Shown here piece after piece: positions 8,681 to 16,635 of a DNA stretch of 64,000 nucleotides. Position 1 is the first letter of the stretch; each line of letters starts with the position of its first letter. The DNA lies in NCBI GenBank assembly GCA_020636545.1, contig JACJXS010000008.1, positions 62,001-126,000 of the forward strand, in the 5' to 3' direction. The translations under genes and the position numbers were made by a program. This DNA is from Chitinophagales bacterium. Lineage in GTDB: Bacteria; Bacteroidota; Bacteroidia; Chitinophagales; JADIYW01. The notes under the pieces are model-generated. The model did no database searches. It had not been told where the DNA came from and was given only the letters and a program-made list of their open reading frames with translations.

Positions 8681-10018
8681 ATGAAAAAACAAACATTATT
8701 AATAGGTATTTTCAGTGTAGGGAATATCGTATTGGCTAAAGAAGTTAGTAAGTCTAGAATTCAGGAAACAGCAAATAATATTGCTACGGAACTTCAAATA
8801 CCAGCTGCTCAAAGAGTGAATTTTACTAATGAATACACCTCTAAAAGTATTGCGATTCAAGATATAGTTAATAAGAATGTTACACCACAAGAGAAAGTAA
8901 ATCAAATTAAAATGGTTTTAAATCAGTCTAGTGCTAATTTAAAGCAAGTAACACCTGTCGTTCAACAAAATCGATATAGCAATTATTTCAACAAACAAGT
9001 TCAAATGACAGCAAAAGTAGAAACATTAAAAAGCCCTGCTTCAAAAAATGATAATGTCAATACAAAACCAAATACACCAACAAGTAATAATACCAACTCA
9101 GCTTATACTAAGAATGCAGACTATAATAATTTACCACAGGAACATCAAGCAGTGATGGATAATATTGGTAAGCAGCTGGTTTTAGACAATAACCAATTTG
9201 GAAAAATGAGTAGCGATTATCTTAATTTTGTTACCACAACAGAAAGTATTGCTAAGACTAATGGCAAAAATTTACTTAAAGCAAAAACAGAGTTTGACCA
9301 ATTAACAGCTTCTACATTAAATAGCACAAAGGGTTATTTAAGCACAGAGCAGTATAATGCGTTTCAAACTTTACTTAAAACTGGAAAGCTAGGCAAAGAC
9401 ACCAATCCTAGAGTAAATGTAGCAAATACCAATACTACAAATAATACTACTATTGTCAATAATAATAAAAATCTTTCGGATATTAAGTCAGCAGAGACAC
9501 TTACACAACTAAAATCATCTTTGAATTTATCACCAACTCAATATGCTAATGCACTTAAAGTAGCCAATAATTATGATGCTGAAATTGCCAAAGTTTCTGC
9601 AATGTATCCAAATAATATAAAACAACAGAAATCGGAATTAGATAAGAAAACACCGATGTTTGTTAATCAATTTAAAGCAGCCTTAAATCCAGCTCAAGCA
9701 AATTCATTTTTTGGAGTTATTATAGCACAAGTAAATATTTTGACTGGAGAAAATCTCACGACTGAACAACAGCAATTAATATCGGCAATGAGAAACAATT
9801 ACAAAATGAATGATGTACAAATTGTTCAATCTATGTTTGCATTAGCTGAAGCAAAAGTTAAGGCTGATGCAAATAAAATGGTGAATAAAGCTAATCCTCA
9901 AGTATTTAATCAAGAAAATCAAAAGATTTTGAGCGAAACTGATAATAAAATAAAAAATATTTTAACACCTGAGCAATACAATAAAGTAAAAGCTGATATT
10001 GAAAAAGCTTTGAAATAA
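8681..10018 (+). CDS. Secreted helical protein with four divergent LTxxQ-like modules
   Basis: A 445-residue exported protein with a signal peptide ending near LAKEV. I see four tandem helical modules of roughly 80-100 residues (about 25-110, 145-235, 265-345, 350-445). Each includes or closes on a motif of the kind L-[ST]-x-x-Q-[YN]-x-x-F/K: LSTEQYNAF, LNPAQANSF and LTPEQYNKV are the clearest. This recalls the LTxxQ motif of Spy/CpxP periplasmic helical proteins. Asn/Thr-rich linkers (for example NVANTNTTNNTTIVNNN) separate modules 1-2 and 2-3. No catalytic residues are evident. A periplasmic chaperone or stress role is only a guess from the motif. The gene stands alone and ends at a strong terminator. 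Confidence 0.65.
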   Translation: MKKQTLLIGIFSVGNIVLAKEVSKSRIQETANNIATELQIPAAQRVNFTNEYTSKSIAIQDIVNKNVTPQEKVNQIKMVLNQSSANLKQVTPVVQQNRYSNYFNKQVQMTAKVETLKSPASKNDNVNTKPNTPTSNNTNSAYTKNADYNNLPQEHQAVMDNIGKQLVLDNNQFGKMSSDYLNFVTTTESIAKTNGKNLLKAKTEFDQLTASTLNSTKGYLSTEQYNAFQTLLKTGKLGKDTNPRVNVANTNTTNNTTIVNNNKNLSDIKSAETLTQLKSSLNLSPTQYANALKVANNYDAEIAKVSAMYPNNIKQQKSELDKKTPMFVNQFKAALNPAQANSFFGVIIAQVNILTGENLTTEQQQLISAMRNNYKMNDVQIVQSMFALAEAKVKADANKMVNKANPQVFNQENQKILSETDNKIKNILTPEQYNKVKADIEKALK

Positions 10019-10044
10019 TTTAAAATAGGTTATCCATTTATAGA

Positions 10045-10066
10045 AACGTGCAATATTTTGCACGTT
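10045..10066 (+). terminator. Intrinsic terminator after the helical-repeat protein
   Basis: A 9-bp perfect stem (AACGTGCAA / TTGCACGTT) with a TATT loop is followed by a run of T residues. It lies about 27 bases after the stop at 10018 and separates that gene from the phosphate block. Confidence 0.88.
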
Positions 10067-10096
10067 TTTTTATTTAAAAATAAATGGTAAATAAAA

Positions 10097-10153
10097 AGTC
10101 AAAAGTTTGTAACAAATCTGTAATCCTTCTGTAATTACTTGAAAATAGCTTTG
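10097..10153 (+). promoter_or_regulatory. Pho-box-like array and promoter of the phosphate porin
   Basis: Hexamers AGTCAA (10097), TGTAAC (10108), TGTAAT (10119) and TGTAAT (10130) start exactly 11 bp apart, the spacing of PhoB-type tandem half-sites. The last one starts 16 bp before a perfect Bacteroidota -7 element, TAGCTTTG (10146-10153), and would overlap the -33 region. The same geometry recurs before pstS. Spacing and sequence are seen directly; binding by the PhoB-like regulator encoded at 15943 is inferred. Confidence 0.72.
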
Positions 10154-10173
10154 CATCAAATTAAATATTTGAT

Positions 10174-11430
10174 ATGAAGAAAAAAATTATGATGATGAGT
10201 TGCTTACTATTGAGTATAGCAAGTTTTTCACAAACAGAACCAGTAGATTCCAATGCTTTAGAAAAGAGAATTACTGAAATTGAAGAAACATTAAAAGAAA
10301 ACAAAAACTTTAAAGTTTCTGGCTATATTCAAACACAATTTCAATTCGGAGAACAATTTTCTGCACTGAAAGTTGGAGCTTCAAATGACAACAAAAACAA
10401 AACAATTAATCGAGTTGGAATTAGAAGAGGCAGAATAAAATTTACTTATGAAAAAGGAATTGTTGCGGGTGTTTTTCAACTTGATATTACTGAAAAAGGA
10501 ATTGGGATAAAAGATGCCTATCTAAATATTAAAGACCCTTGGTTAAAATCTATGGCACTAAAAGCTGGGGTTTTTGATAGACCTTTTGGGTCTGAAATTA
10601 GCTATTCCTCTTCACAAAGAGAAGCACCCGAACGCTCAACAATTTTCCAAACTTTATTTCCAGAGGAACGAGATTTAGGTTTAATGCTAACCTTACAAGC
10701 TCCAAAAACATCAATTTGGAATATACTCAAATTAGAAGCTGGACTCTTTGCAGGGAATGGCATTAAAATGGAAACAGATAATAGAAAAGACTTCATTGGA
10801 CACTTATCCTTTAATCATACGATTAAAGATATTCTAAAAATAGGTGGTGGGATATCTTATTACAATGGAGGTGTTTATCAAGGCTCAAAGAATATCTATA
10901 CGATGAAAGGTAATTCATTTGTTTTAAATAATGACTCAACAAATATAGGAAAATATGCAAAACGTGAATATATAGGATTTGATATGCAAATAAATGCAAT
11001 AACAAAGGTAGGTACAACTAAGTTAATGGCAGAATATTTAATGGGTACACAACCAGGAACAAATAAAGATAGCAAAAGCCCCAATGCTTCAACTTTACCA
11101 ACTTCAGATACTTATATTAGGAAATTTAAAGGTGGTTATATAATGCTTACACAAGATTTTGGAAAAGTACCATTAACTGGCGTTTTTAAATACGATTGGT
11201 ATAATCCTAATAAGAATGTTTCAAAAGATAATATTGGATTAAATCAAACCAATAAAGGAGATATCAGTTATAATACTTTTGGCTTAGGAATGGTATGGAA
11301 AGCAACTTCTAGTATTCGTGTTACTGCATTCTATGACATTGTTAGAAATGAAACTACTAATAATATAACAGATTATAATCAAAATAGAAAAGACAATGTC
11401 TTTACACTTCGATTCCAATATAAATTCTAA
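10174..11430 (+). CDS. Phosphate-selective porin, OprO/OprP family
   Basis: A 418-residue outer-membrane porin that lets phosphate or polyphosphate into the periplasm. It has a signal peptide (to about residue 19), a short predicted coiled coil (about 22-45, ALEKRITEIEETLKEN) and then a barrel with porin-P motifs such as VSGYIQTQFQF, NRVGIRRGRIKFTYEKG, LKAGVFDRPFGSEISYSS and SQREAPERS. The C-terminal strand ends in Phe (FTLRFQYKF), as expected for BAM-dependent insertion. It lies directly upstream of pstS in the same direction and has its own Pho-box-like promoter, so co-regulation by phosphate starvation is likely. Anion selectivity is from family knowledge. Confidence 0.88.
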   Translation: MKKKIMMMSCLLLSIASFSQTEPVDSNALEKRITEIEETLKENKNFKVSGYIQTQFQFGEQFSALKVGASNDNKNKTINRVGIRRGRIKFTYEKGIVAGVFQLDITEKGIGIKDAYLNIKDPWLKSMALKAGVFDRPFGSEISYSSSQREAPERSTIFQTLFPEERDLGLMLTLQAPKTSIWNILKLEAGLFAGNGIKMETDNRKDFIGHLSFNHTIKDILKIGGGISYYNGGVYQGSKNIYTMKGNSFVLNNDSTNIGKYAKREYIGFDMQINAITKVGTTKLMAEYLMGTQPGTNKDSKSPNASTLPTSDTYIRKFKGGYIMLTQDFGKVPLTGVFKYDWYNPNKNVSKDNIGLNQTNKGDISYNTFGLGMVWKATSSIRVTAFYDIVRNETTNNITDYNQNRKDNVFTLRFQYKF

Positions 11431-11432
11431 AT

Positions 11433-11489
11433 CTTAACCAGATTGTAACAAAATTGCAAATAGACAGTAACAATTGGTATTGAAATTTG
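11433..11489 (+). promoter_or_regulatory. Pho-box-like array and promoter of pstS
   Basis: Hexamers CTTAAC (11433), TGTAAC (11444), TGCAAA (11455) and AGTAAC (11466) start exactly 11 bp apart. A weaker -7 element, GAAATTTG (11482-11489), starts 16 bp after the start of the last hexamer, the same distance as in the porin promoter. The array begins 3 bases after the porin stop codon. It would control pstS and probably the whole pst-phoU block. Confidence 0.7.
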
Positions 11490-11538
11490 CACTGAAAATA
11501 AAACAAACCCTTTTAAAAAAAATTAAATTAAAAAAAAG

Positions 11539-12354
11539 ATGAAAAAAACAATTATTTTAACAATTTCCTTATTCTGTTTGGTATTAAATATAAAGGCTCA
11601 AAAAATAAAAGGTTCAGATACCGTATTGCCTTTATCACAAGAAGCTGCTGAAAACTATAAGAAGAAAAATCCAGCAAGTGCTGTTTCTGTAACAGGAGGA
11701 GGAAGTGGAGTTGGTATCTCTGCCTTAATTAGTGGAACAACAGAGATTGCACAAGCCTCAAGGAAAATTAAATTTGATGAAAAATTAAAAATTCAAGAAT
11801 CTGGCAATTCTTTAAAAGAAATAATTATAGCCTATGATGCATTAAGCGTTATTGTTAATCCTTCAAATAAAGTATCTAAATTAACTAGAGAACAATTAGA
11901 GGGTATTTTTACAGGAAAAATTACAAATTGGAAAGAAGTAGGTGGTGAAGATTTGAAAATAGTTCCTTATTCTAGAGAAACGTCTTCTGGAACGTATGAG
12001 TTTTTTAAAGAAAGTGTTCTTAAAAATAAGAATTACAAGAGTGGAATTATGAGTTTACCAGCAACTGGTGCAATTATTCAATCCATTAGTCAAACGAAAG
12101 GAGCAATTGGATATGTAGGCTTTGCATATCTCAATACAAAAGTCAAAACAATAAATATTTCTTACGATAAAGGAAAAACTTATGTTATCCCAAATATCAC
12201 TAATGTAAAGAATAAAACTTACCCAATTGTAAGACCACTATATTATTACTATTTGACTAAAAATAGCAATAAAGTAAAAGGATTTGTGGACTATATTCTA
12301 TCTCCTGAAGGTCAAAAGATTGTTTCTAATGTAGGTTATATCACATTGAAATAG
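11539..12354 (+). CDS. pstS: Phosphate ABC transporter substrate-binding protein PstS
   Basis: The periplasmic phosphate-binding protein that delivers phosphate to PstCAB. It has a signal peptide (to about residue 20), then KGSDTVLPLSQEAAENY, the phosphate-contacting GGGSGVGISALISGTTEIAQ, and SRETSSGTYEFFKESVL, which forms the second half of the site. At 271 residues it is a compact member of the family. It is the first gene of a run of five co-directional genes (pstS, pstC, pstA, pstB, phoU) with small gaps or overlaps. Its promoter carries the 11-bp-spaced hexamers described separately. A segment similar to its C-terminal lobe is also found inside PstC. Confidence 0.95.
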   Translation: MKKTIILTISLFCLVLNIKAQKIKGSDTVLPLSQEAAENYKKKNPASAVSVTGGGSGVGISALISGTTEIAQASRKIKFDEKLKIQESGNSLKEIIIAYDALSVIVNPSNKVSKLTREQLEGIFTGKITNWKEVGGEDLKIVPYSRETSSGTYEFFKESVLKNKNYKSGIMSLPATGAIIQSISQTKGAIGYVGFAYLNTKVKTINISYDKGKTYVIPNITNVKNKTYPIVRPLYYYYLTKNSNKVKGFVDYILSPEGQKIVSNVGYITLK

Positions 12355-12376
12355 TTAAAAAATCAGTATTAAGAAT

Positions 12377-13585
12377 ATGAGATTTCCTATGAAAATTGTT
12401 GAAAGGCTGTTAGAAGGTGTATTTAAAATGAGTAGTTCAATAACTAGTATTGTTATACTACTCATTATAATATTTTTATTCAAGGAAGGTTTCGGATTAT
12501 TTCGCTCACCAGTTGTAGAAAATGGCTACGGTCTTTATATTAATTCCAAAAATCCTATTGCTGATATAAATCCAACTCAAATTAAACAAATATTTGATGG
12601 AGAAATTGATAATTGGAAAACAATAGGAGGAAATGAGGAATCTATTTATCTTTTTAGGTTTGATGAAATTTTTTCAATATATACAGATGAAGAACTTGGA
12701 GAAAATTACCAATTTTTACCTCAAAAGCTAAACAATATTATAGCTGAAAATTCAAATATTATTGCATTTTTTCCTAAAAAATATATGCAAGAAATTTCTA
12801 GCAACACAAAAGAAATTGCAACAAAGAACATAGAAATAACAGATTTTGTTTTAGGAAAAGAATGGCTTCCAACAACAACTCCTTCTCCTTTATTTGGAAT
12901 TGTGCCACTAGTTCTTGGAACATTATTAGTAAGTTTCTTAGCAATACTTATAGCACTTCCATTAGGCTTAGGTGTGGCTATCTACTTATCTGAAATAGCA
13001 AGTAATAGAGTAAGAGGAATTATAAGACCTGCTATTGAATTATTAGCTGGCATTCCATCGGTTGTTTATGGATTCTTTGGATTAGTAATAATTGTACCTA
13101 TAGTTCAGAAAGTGGGCAATATAAGTGCTGGAGAAACTGCATTTACAGGTAGTCTGATATTGGCAATTATGGCTCTGCCAACAATAATATCTATCTCTGA
13201 AGATGCAATAAGAAATACGCCATTGGCTTTACGAGAATCTAGTTATGCATTAGGAGCTACGCAATGGCAAACCATCTATAAAATTGTAATTCCTTACGCA
13301 AGTTCTGGCATTTCTGCAGCTATTATTTTAGGAATTGGGAGAGCCATAGGCGAAACAATGGCAGTATTAATGGTTACTGGTAATGGTGCAGTTATTCCAC
13401 ATTCTATTTTTGAATCTGTAAGAACAATTCCGGCAACGATAGCAGCTGAATTAGGAGAAGCTCCTATTGGTGGCACTCATTATCAAGCACTATTTTTATT
13501 AGGGTGTGTATTGTTTTTATTTACACTTATACTCAGTATTGTTTCAGAGCTTATTTCTAAAAAACAAACTTCTAAAACAGCATGA
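12377..13585 (+). CDS. pstC: Phosphate ABC transporter permease PstC with an inserted PstS-like lobe
   Basis: Inner-membrane permease of the phosphate importer. The C-terminal 230 residues are a normal PstC with LLAGIPSVVYGFFGL, the EAA-type loop ALRESSYALGATQWQT and IGRAIGETMAV. The protein has 402 residues against a usual 290-330. The extra length lies between the first membrane helix (about 19-36) and the second (about 172 on): residues about 44-160 resemble the binding protein. Here PTQIKQIFDGEIDNWKTIGG parallels LTREQLEGIFTGKITNWKEVGG of the neighbouring PstS. The insert should be periplasmic. The gene starts 22 bases after pstS and its end overlaps pstA by 4 bases (ATGA), implying translational coupling. 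Confidence 0.92.
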   Translation: MRFPMKIVERLLEGVFKMSSSITSIVILLIIIFLFKEGFGLFRSPVVENGYGLYINSKNPIADINPTQIKQIFDGEIDNWKTIGGNEESIYLFRFDEIFSIYTDEELGENYQFLPQKLNNIIAENSNIIAFFPKKYMQEISSNTKEIATKNIEITDFVLGKEWLPTTTPSPLFGIVPLVLGTLLVSFLAILIALPLGLGVAIYLSEIASNRVRGIIRPAIELLAGIPSVVYGFFGLVIIVPIVQKVGNISAGETAFTGSLILAIMALPTIISISEDAIRNTPLALRESSYALGATQWQTIYKIVIPYASSGISAAIILGIGRAIGETMAVLMVTGNGAVIPHSIFESVRTIPATIAAELGEAPIGGTHYQALFLLGCVLFLFTLILSIVSELISKKQTSKTA

Positions 13586-14439
13586 TACGTTCAAAAAACA
13601 TTCAACAAAAAATAGCTTTTCATATTTTCAGATTACTAAGTTTTGGTATTCTAGGAATCTTGGTTTGGATACTAGGTTTTATTATATATAACGGAATCCA
13701 AGTTATTAGTTGGGAATTTATCACTTCCTATCCAAAAGAAGGAATGACCGAGGGAGGAATTTTTCCAGCAATCATTGGAACAATTTATTTAGTAATCGGA
13801 AGTATGATATTTGCAGTTCCCTTAGGAATTATGTCTGCCATTTATATCAGTGAATATGCAAGTAATCAAAAGTGGGTAAGATTCATTCGTATAATGACAA
13901 ATAATTTAGCCAGCATTCCATCTATTGTATTTGGACTTTTTGGAATGGCTTTATTTGTGCATACCTTTGGATTTGGAGATTCAATTCTTGCGGGTTCCTT
14001 AACTCTTGGAATTCTAATTATTCCTATAGTAATCCGTACAACAGAAGAGGCTTTAAAAGCTGTTCCAGAATCTTATCGTTTAGGTAGTTTTGCATTAGGT
14101 GCAACTAAACTTCAAACCATTAAAAATGTTGTATTTCCAATTGCATTTCCAAATATAATGACTGGATTAATTCTCTCCGTAGGTAGAGTTTCTGGAGAAA
14201 CAGCTCCAATATTATTTACGGTGGCGGCATATTTTTTACCTAAACTTCCTCAAAGTATTTTTGACCAAGCAATGGCACTTCCTTATCATTTGTATGTTAT
14301 TGCAACTAGCGGCACAGATATAGAAGCCTCAAAACCTATTGCTTACGGAACTGCATTTGTATTAATTTCTATCGTTCTAACAATAAATTTATTAGCTGGT
14401 TGGATTAGAAGATATTTTGAAAAACAAAACTCAATATAA
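13582..14439 (+). CDS. pstA: Phosphate ABC transporter permease PstA
   Basis: The second inner-membrane permease of the PstSCAB importer. Its 285 residues have about six membrane helices and the motifs NNLASIPSIVFGLFGMALF, the cytoplasmic coupling loop YRLGSFALGATKLQT, and GRVSGETAPILFTVAA. Length is normal for the family, unlike its partner PstC, which carries an insert. The ATG overlaps the pstC stop by 4 bases and pstB follows after 11 bases, so the three are one transcriptional unit. Confidence 0.94.
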   Translation: MIRSKNIQQKIAFHIFRLLSFGILGILVWILGFIIYNGIQVISWEFITSYPKEGMTEGGIFPAIIGTIYLVIGSMIFAVPLGIMSAIYISEYASNQKWVRFIRIMTNNLASIPSIVFGLFGMALFVHTFGFGDSILAGSLTLGILIIPIVIRTTEEALKAVPESYRLGSFALGATKLQTIKNVVFPIAFPNIMTGLILSVGRVSGETAPILFTVAAYFLPKLPQSIFDQAMALPYHLYVIATSGTDIEASKPIAYGTAFVLISIVLTINLLAGWIRRYFEKQNSI

Positions 14440-14450
14440 TATTCATAAAA

Positions 14451-15200
14451 ATGATGATTGAAGCAAAAAATATAAACTTTTACTATGGTAATTTTCATGC
14501 ATTGAAAGGTATTAATATTGCCATACCTGCAAATACAGTAACGGCACTAATTGGTCCTTCTGGCTGTGGTAAATCTACGTTCTTACGATTATTTAATCGA
14601 ATGAATGATACCATTCAAAACACTAAATTAACTGGAGAATGTTTAGTTAATGGACAAAATATTTATGATAAAACTGTACAAGTTGATGATTTAAGGAAAA
14701 ATGTTGGAATGGTATTTCAAAAACCTAATCCATTTCCTAAATCTATCTTTGAAAATGTTGCTTATGGCTTAAAAGTAAATGGCATATCGGATAAAAAGTA
14801 TATTGCAGAACGTGTGGAACAATCACTTATTGCAGCGGCTTTATGGAACGAAGTAAAAGATAAACTTCATCAGTCAGCATTTGCATTGTCTGGTGGTCAG
14901 CAACAAAGGCTATGTATAGCTAGAGCATTAGCCATTTCGCCATCTATATTACTAATGGACGAACCTGCATCAGCCTTAGACCCAATATCCACTTCTAAAA
15001 TTGAAGAACTTATCCATGAATTGAAAGAAAAATATACCATTGTAATTGTTACACATAATATGCAACAAGCTGCAAGAGTAAGTAATAAAACAGGCTTTTT
15101 TATGTATGGAGAATTGATAGAGTACAGCGACACTAAGAAAATGTTTTTAAATCCAGAGAATATTCAAACACAAAATTATATCACTGGAAGATTTGGTTAA
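14451..15200 (+). CDS. pstB: Phosphate ABC transporter ATPase PstB
   Basis: Cytoplasmic ATPase that powers phosphate import through PstCA. All ABC motifs are present in its 249 residues: Walker A GPSGCGKST, the Q-loop MVFQKPNPFPKSI typical of PstB, signature LSGGQQQRL, Walker B ILLMDEPASALDP, and the H-loop in VTHNMQQAARV. The C-terminus ITGRFG is the usual PstB ending. Two adjacent Met codons are possible starts (14451 and 14454). The gene sits between pstA and phoU. Confidence 0.96.
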   Translation: MMIEAKNINFYYGNFHALKGINIAIPANTVTALIGPSGCGKSTFLRLFNRMNDTIQNTKLTGECLVNGQNIYDKTVQVDDLRKNVGMVFQKPNPFPKSIFENVAYGLKVNGISDKKYIAERVEQSLIAAALWNEVKDKLHQSAFALSGGQQQRLCIARALAISPSILLMDEPASALDPISTSKIEELIHELKEKYTIVIVTHNMQQAARVSNKTGFFMYGELIEYSDTKKMFLNPENIQTQNYITGRFG

Positions 15201-15218
15201 ATCCTAAAAAAAATAAAT

Positions 15219-15896
15219 ATGAGACATACAGAGTTAGAAATTCAGGAGCTAAAAACTCAAGTAAAACAAATGTGGAACTTAGTTGTAGCTCAGTTAAGTA
15301 AAACTAAAAAAGCTTTATTAGAAAACGATACTGCATTAGCACTTGAAGTTATTAGTCAGGAAAAAAGAGTAAATGCTTATGAACTCAAAATCGAAAGTGA
15401 TTGTGAAAATTATATTGCATTATATAGTCCAGTTGCTGTTGATTTGAGATTAGCTCTTACATTAATTAAGATTAGTAATACTTTGGAACGAATTGGAGAT
15501 TTTGCGGAAGGTATTGCACGACATACAATTTCTCAAGAATGTAATGTTATTGACACTAAAATAATGGAAGATTTAGGTGTCGAAAAAATGATGGATACCG
15601 TTTTAGAAATGCTGCTTGACGGTTATATTGCGTTTGAAACTGAGAATACAAAACTAACTGAAAAAATATTGAGCCTTGATATACAAGTAGATGAATTGTA
15701 CAAAAATGGATTTTTTATTTTAACGGAATATCTAAATACTCAAGAAAAAAATGCTATGTGTGCTTTGAAATTAATCATCTTACTCCGAAAAATAGAACGA
15801 ATTGGAGATCATTGTAATAATATCATAGAAGATATCGTATTTTATGTAGATGCAGAAGTTTTAAAACATCATAAGAAAATAACGATTAATCAATAA
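15219..15896 (+). CDS. phoU: Phosphate signalling regulator PhoU
   Basis: PhoU couples the state of the Pst transporter to the PhoR kinase and represses phosphate-starvation signalling when phosphate is plentiful. The 225-residue helical protein has two PhoU repeats with the paired motifs LIKISNTLERIGDFAEGIARH and LRKIERIGDHCNNIIEDIVF, each carrying the E/D-containing metal-cluster segment. It follows pstB by 18 bases and precedes the two-component pair by 46 bases, the standard order for a Pho block. Confidence 0.95.
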   Translation: MRHTELEIQELKTQVKQMWNLVVAQLSKTKKALLENDTALALEVISQEKRVNAYELKIESDCENYIALYSPVAVDLRLALTLIKISNTLERIGDFAEGIARHTISQECNVIDTKIMEDLGVEKMMDTVLEMLLDGYIAFETENTKLTEKILSLDIQVDELYKNGFFILTEYLNTQEKNAMCALKLIILLRKIERIGDHCNNIIEDIVFYVDAEVLKHHKKITINQ

Positions 15897-15942
15897 AATT
15901 AGACATTTATACTTAAATTTGTTTTACAAGAAAATTCTATAA

Positions 15943-16635
15943 ATGGCAAATAAAATATTGATAGTTGATGATGATGTAAGCATTTGTGAGATTTTAGAAT
16001 TTAATTTGAAGAGTGAGGGCTATATTGTTGAAATTGCTCATTCAGCAGAAGAAGCACTTGAGCAATTAACCCCAGATTTTAATCTAATTCTATTAGATAT
16101 AATGATGGGTGGGATGTCCGGTTATAAGATGGCAGAAAAAGTAAAGGCCTCTAAAAATCGGACTCCAATTATTTTTTTAACCGCAAAAGATACTGAAAAT
16201 GATATGCTTACTGGATTTTCAGTAGGTGCTGATGATTATATATCTAAACCATTTTCTATAAAAGAAGTTTTGGCTCGAATTAAAGCCGTATTAGCTCGAA
16301 TAAACCAAGGCTCTAAATCAAGTTTAACCAATACCCAGATTCTTGAATTAAATGACTTTATTATAAATTTTGATACTAAACAATTAAGCATTAAAGGCAA
16401 TAAAATAAGTCTAACAAAAACAGAGTTTGATATTCTACTGAAGCTAATAGAAAACCCTAATAAAATCTTTTCTCGTCAAGAAATTATCGATAGTATTTGG
16501 GGCGATGAGGTATATATTACTGAACGTACTGTTGATGTACACATTACACGATTAAGAAAAAAATTGGGAGATTATGCATCGGCAATTACCAATCGTTCTG
16601 GATTTGGTTATCGATTTGATTCAAATAATTTATGA
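15943..16635 (+). CDS. PhoB-like response regulator, OmpR family
   Basis: A 230-residue DNA-binding response regulator. The receiver domain (about 3-115) has the acidic pocket VDDDVS, the phosphoacceptor Asp52 in LLDIMMGG, the Thr in FLTAKD and Lys in ISKPFS. The C-terminal winged helix (about 130-230) contains LTKTEFDILLKLIENPNKIF and RTVDVHITRLRKKLGDY, the recognition helix region of OmpR/PhoB proteins. Its stop overlaps the start of the kinase gene by 4 bases. Location right after phoU makes it the likely PhoB of this genome and the likely reader of the 11-bp-spaced arrays before the porin and pstS. A TAAATTTG element (15914-15921) may give it a promoter of its own. Confidence 0.9.
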   Translation: MANKILIVDDDVSICEILEFNLKSEGYIVEIAHSAEEALEQLTPDFNLILLDIMMGGMSGYKMAEKVKASKNRTPIIFLTAKDTENDMLTGFSVGADDYISKPFSIKEVLARIKAVLARINQGSKSSLTNTQILELNDFIINFDTKQLSIKGNKISLTKTEFDILLKLIENPNKIFSRQEIIDSIWGDEVYITERTVDVHITRLRKKLGDYASAITNRSGFGYRFDSNNL

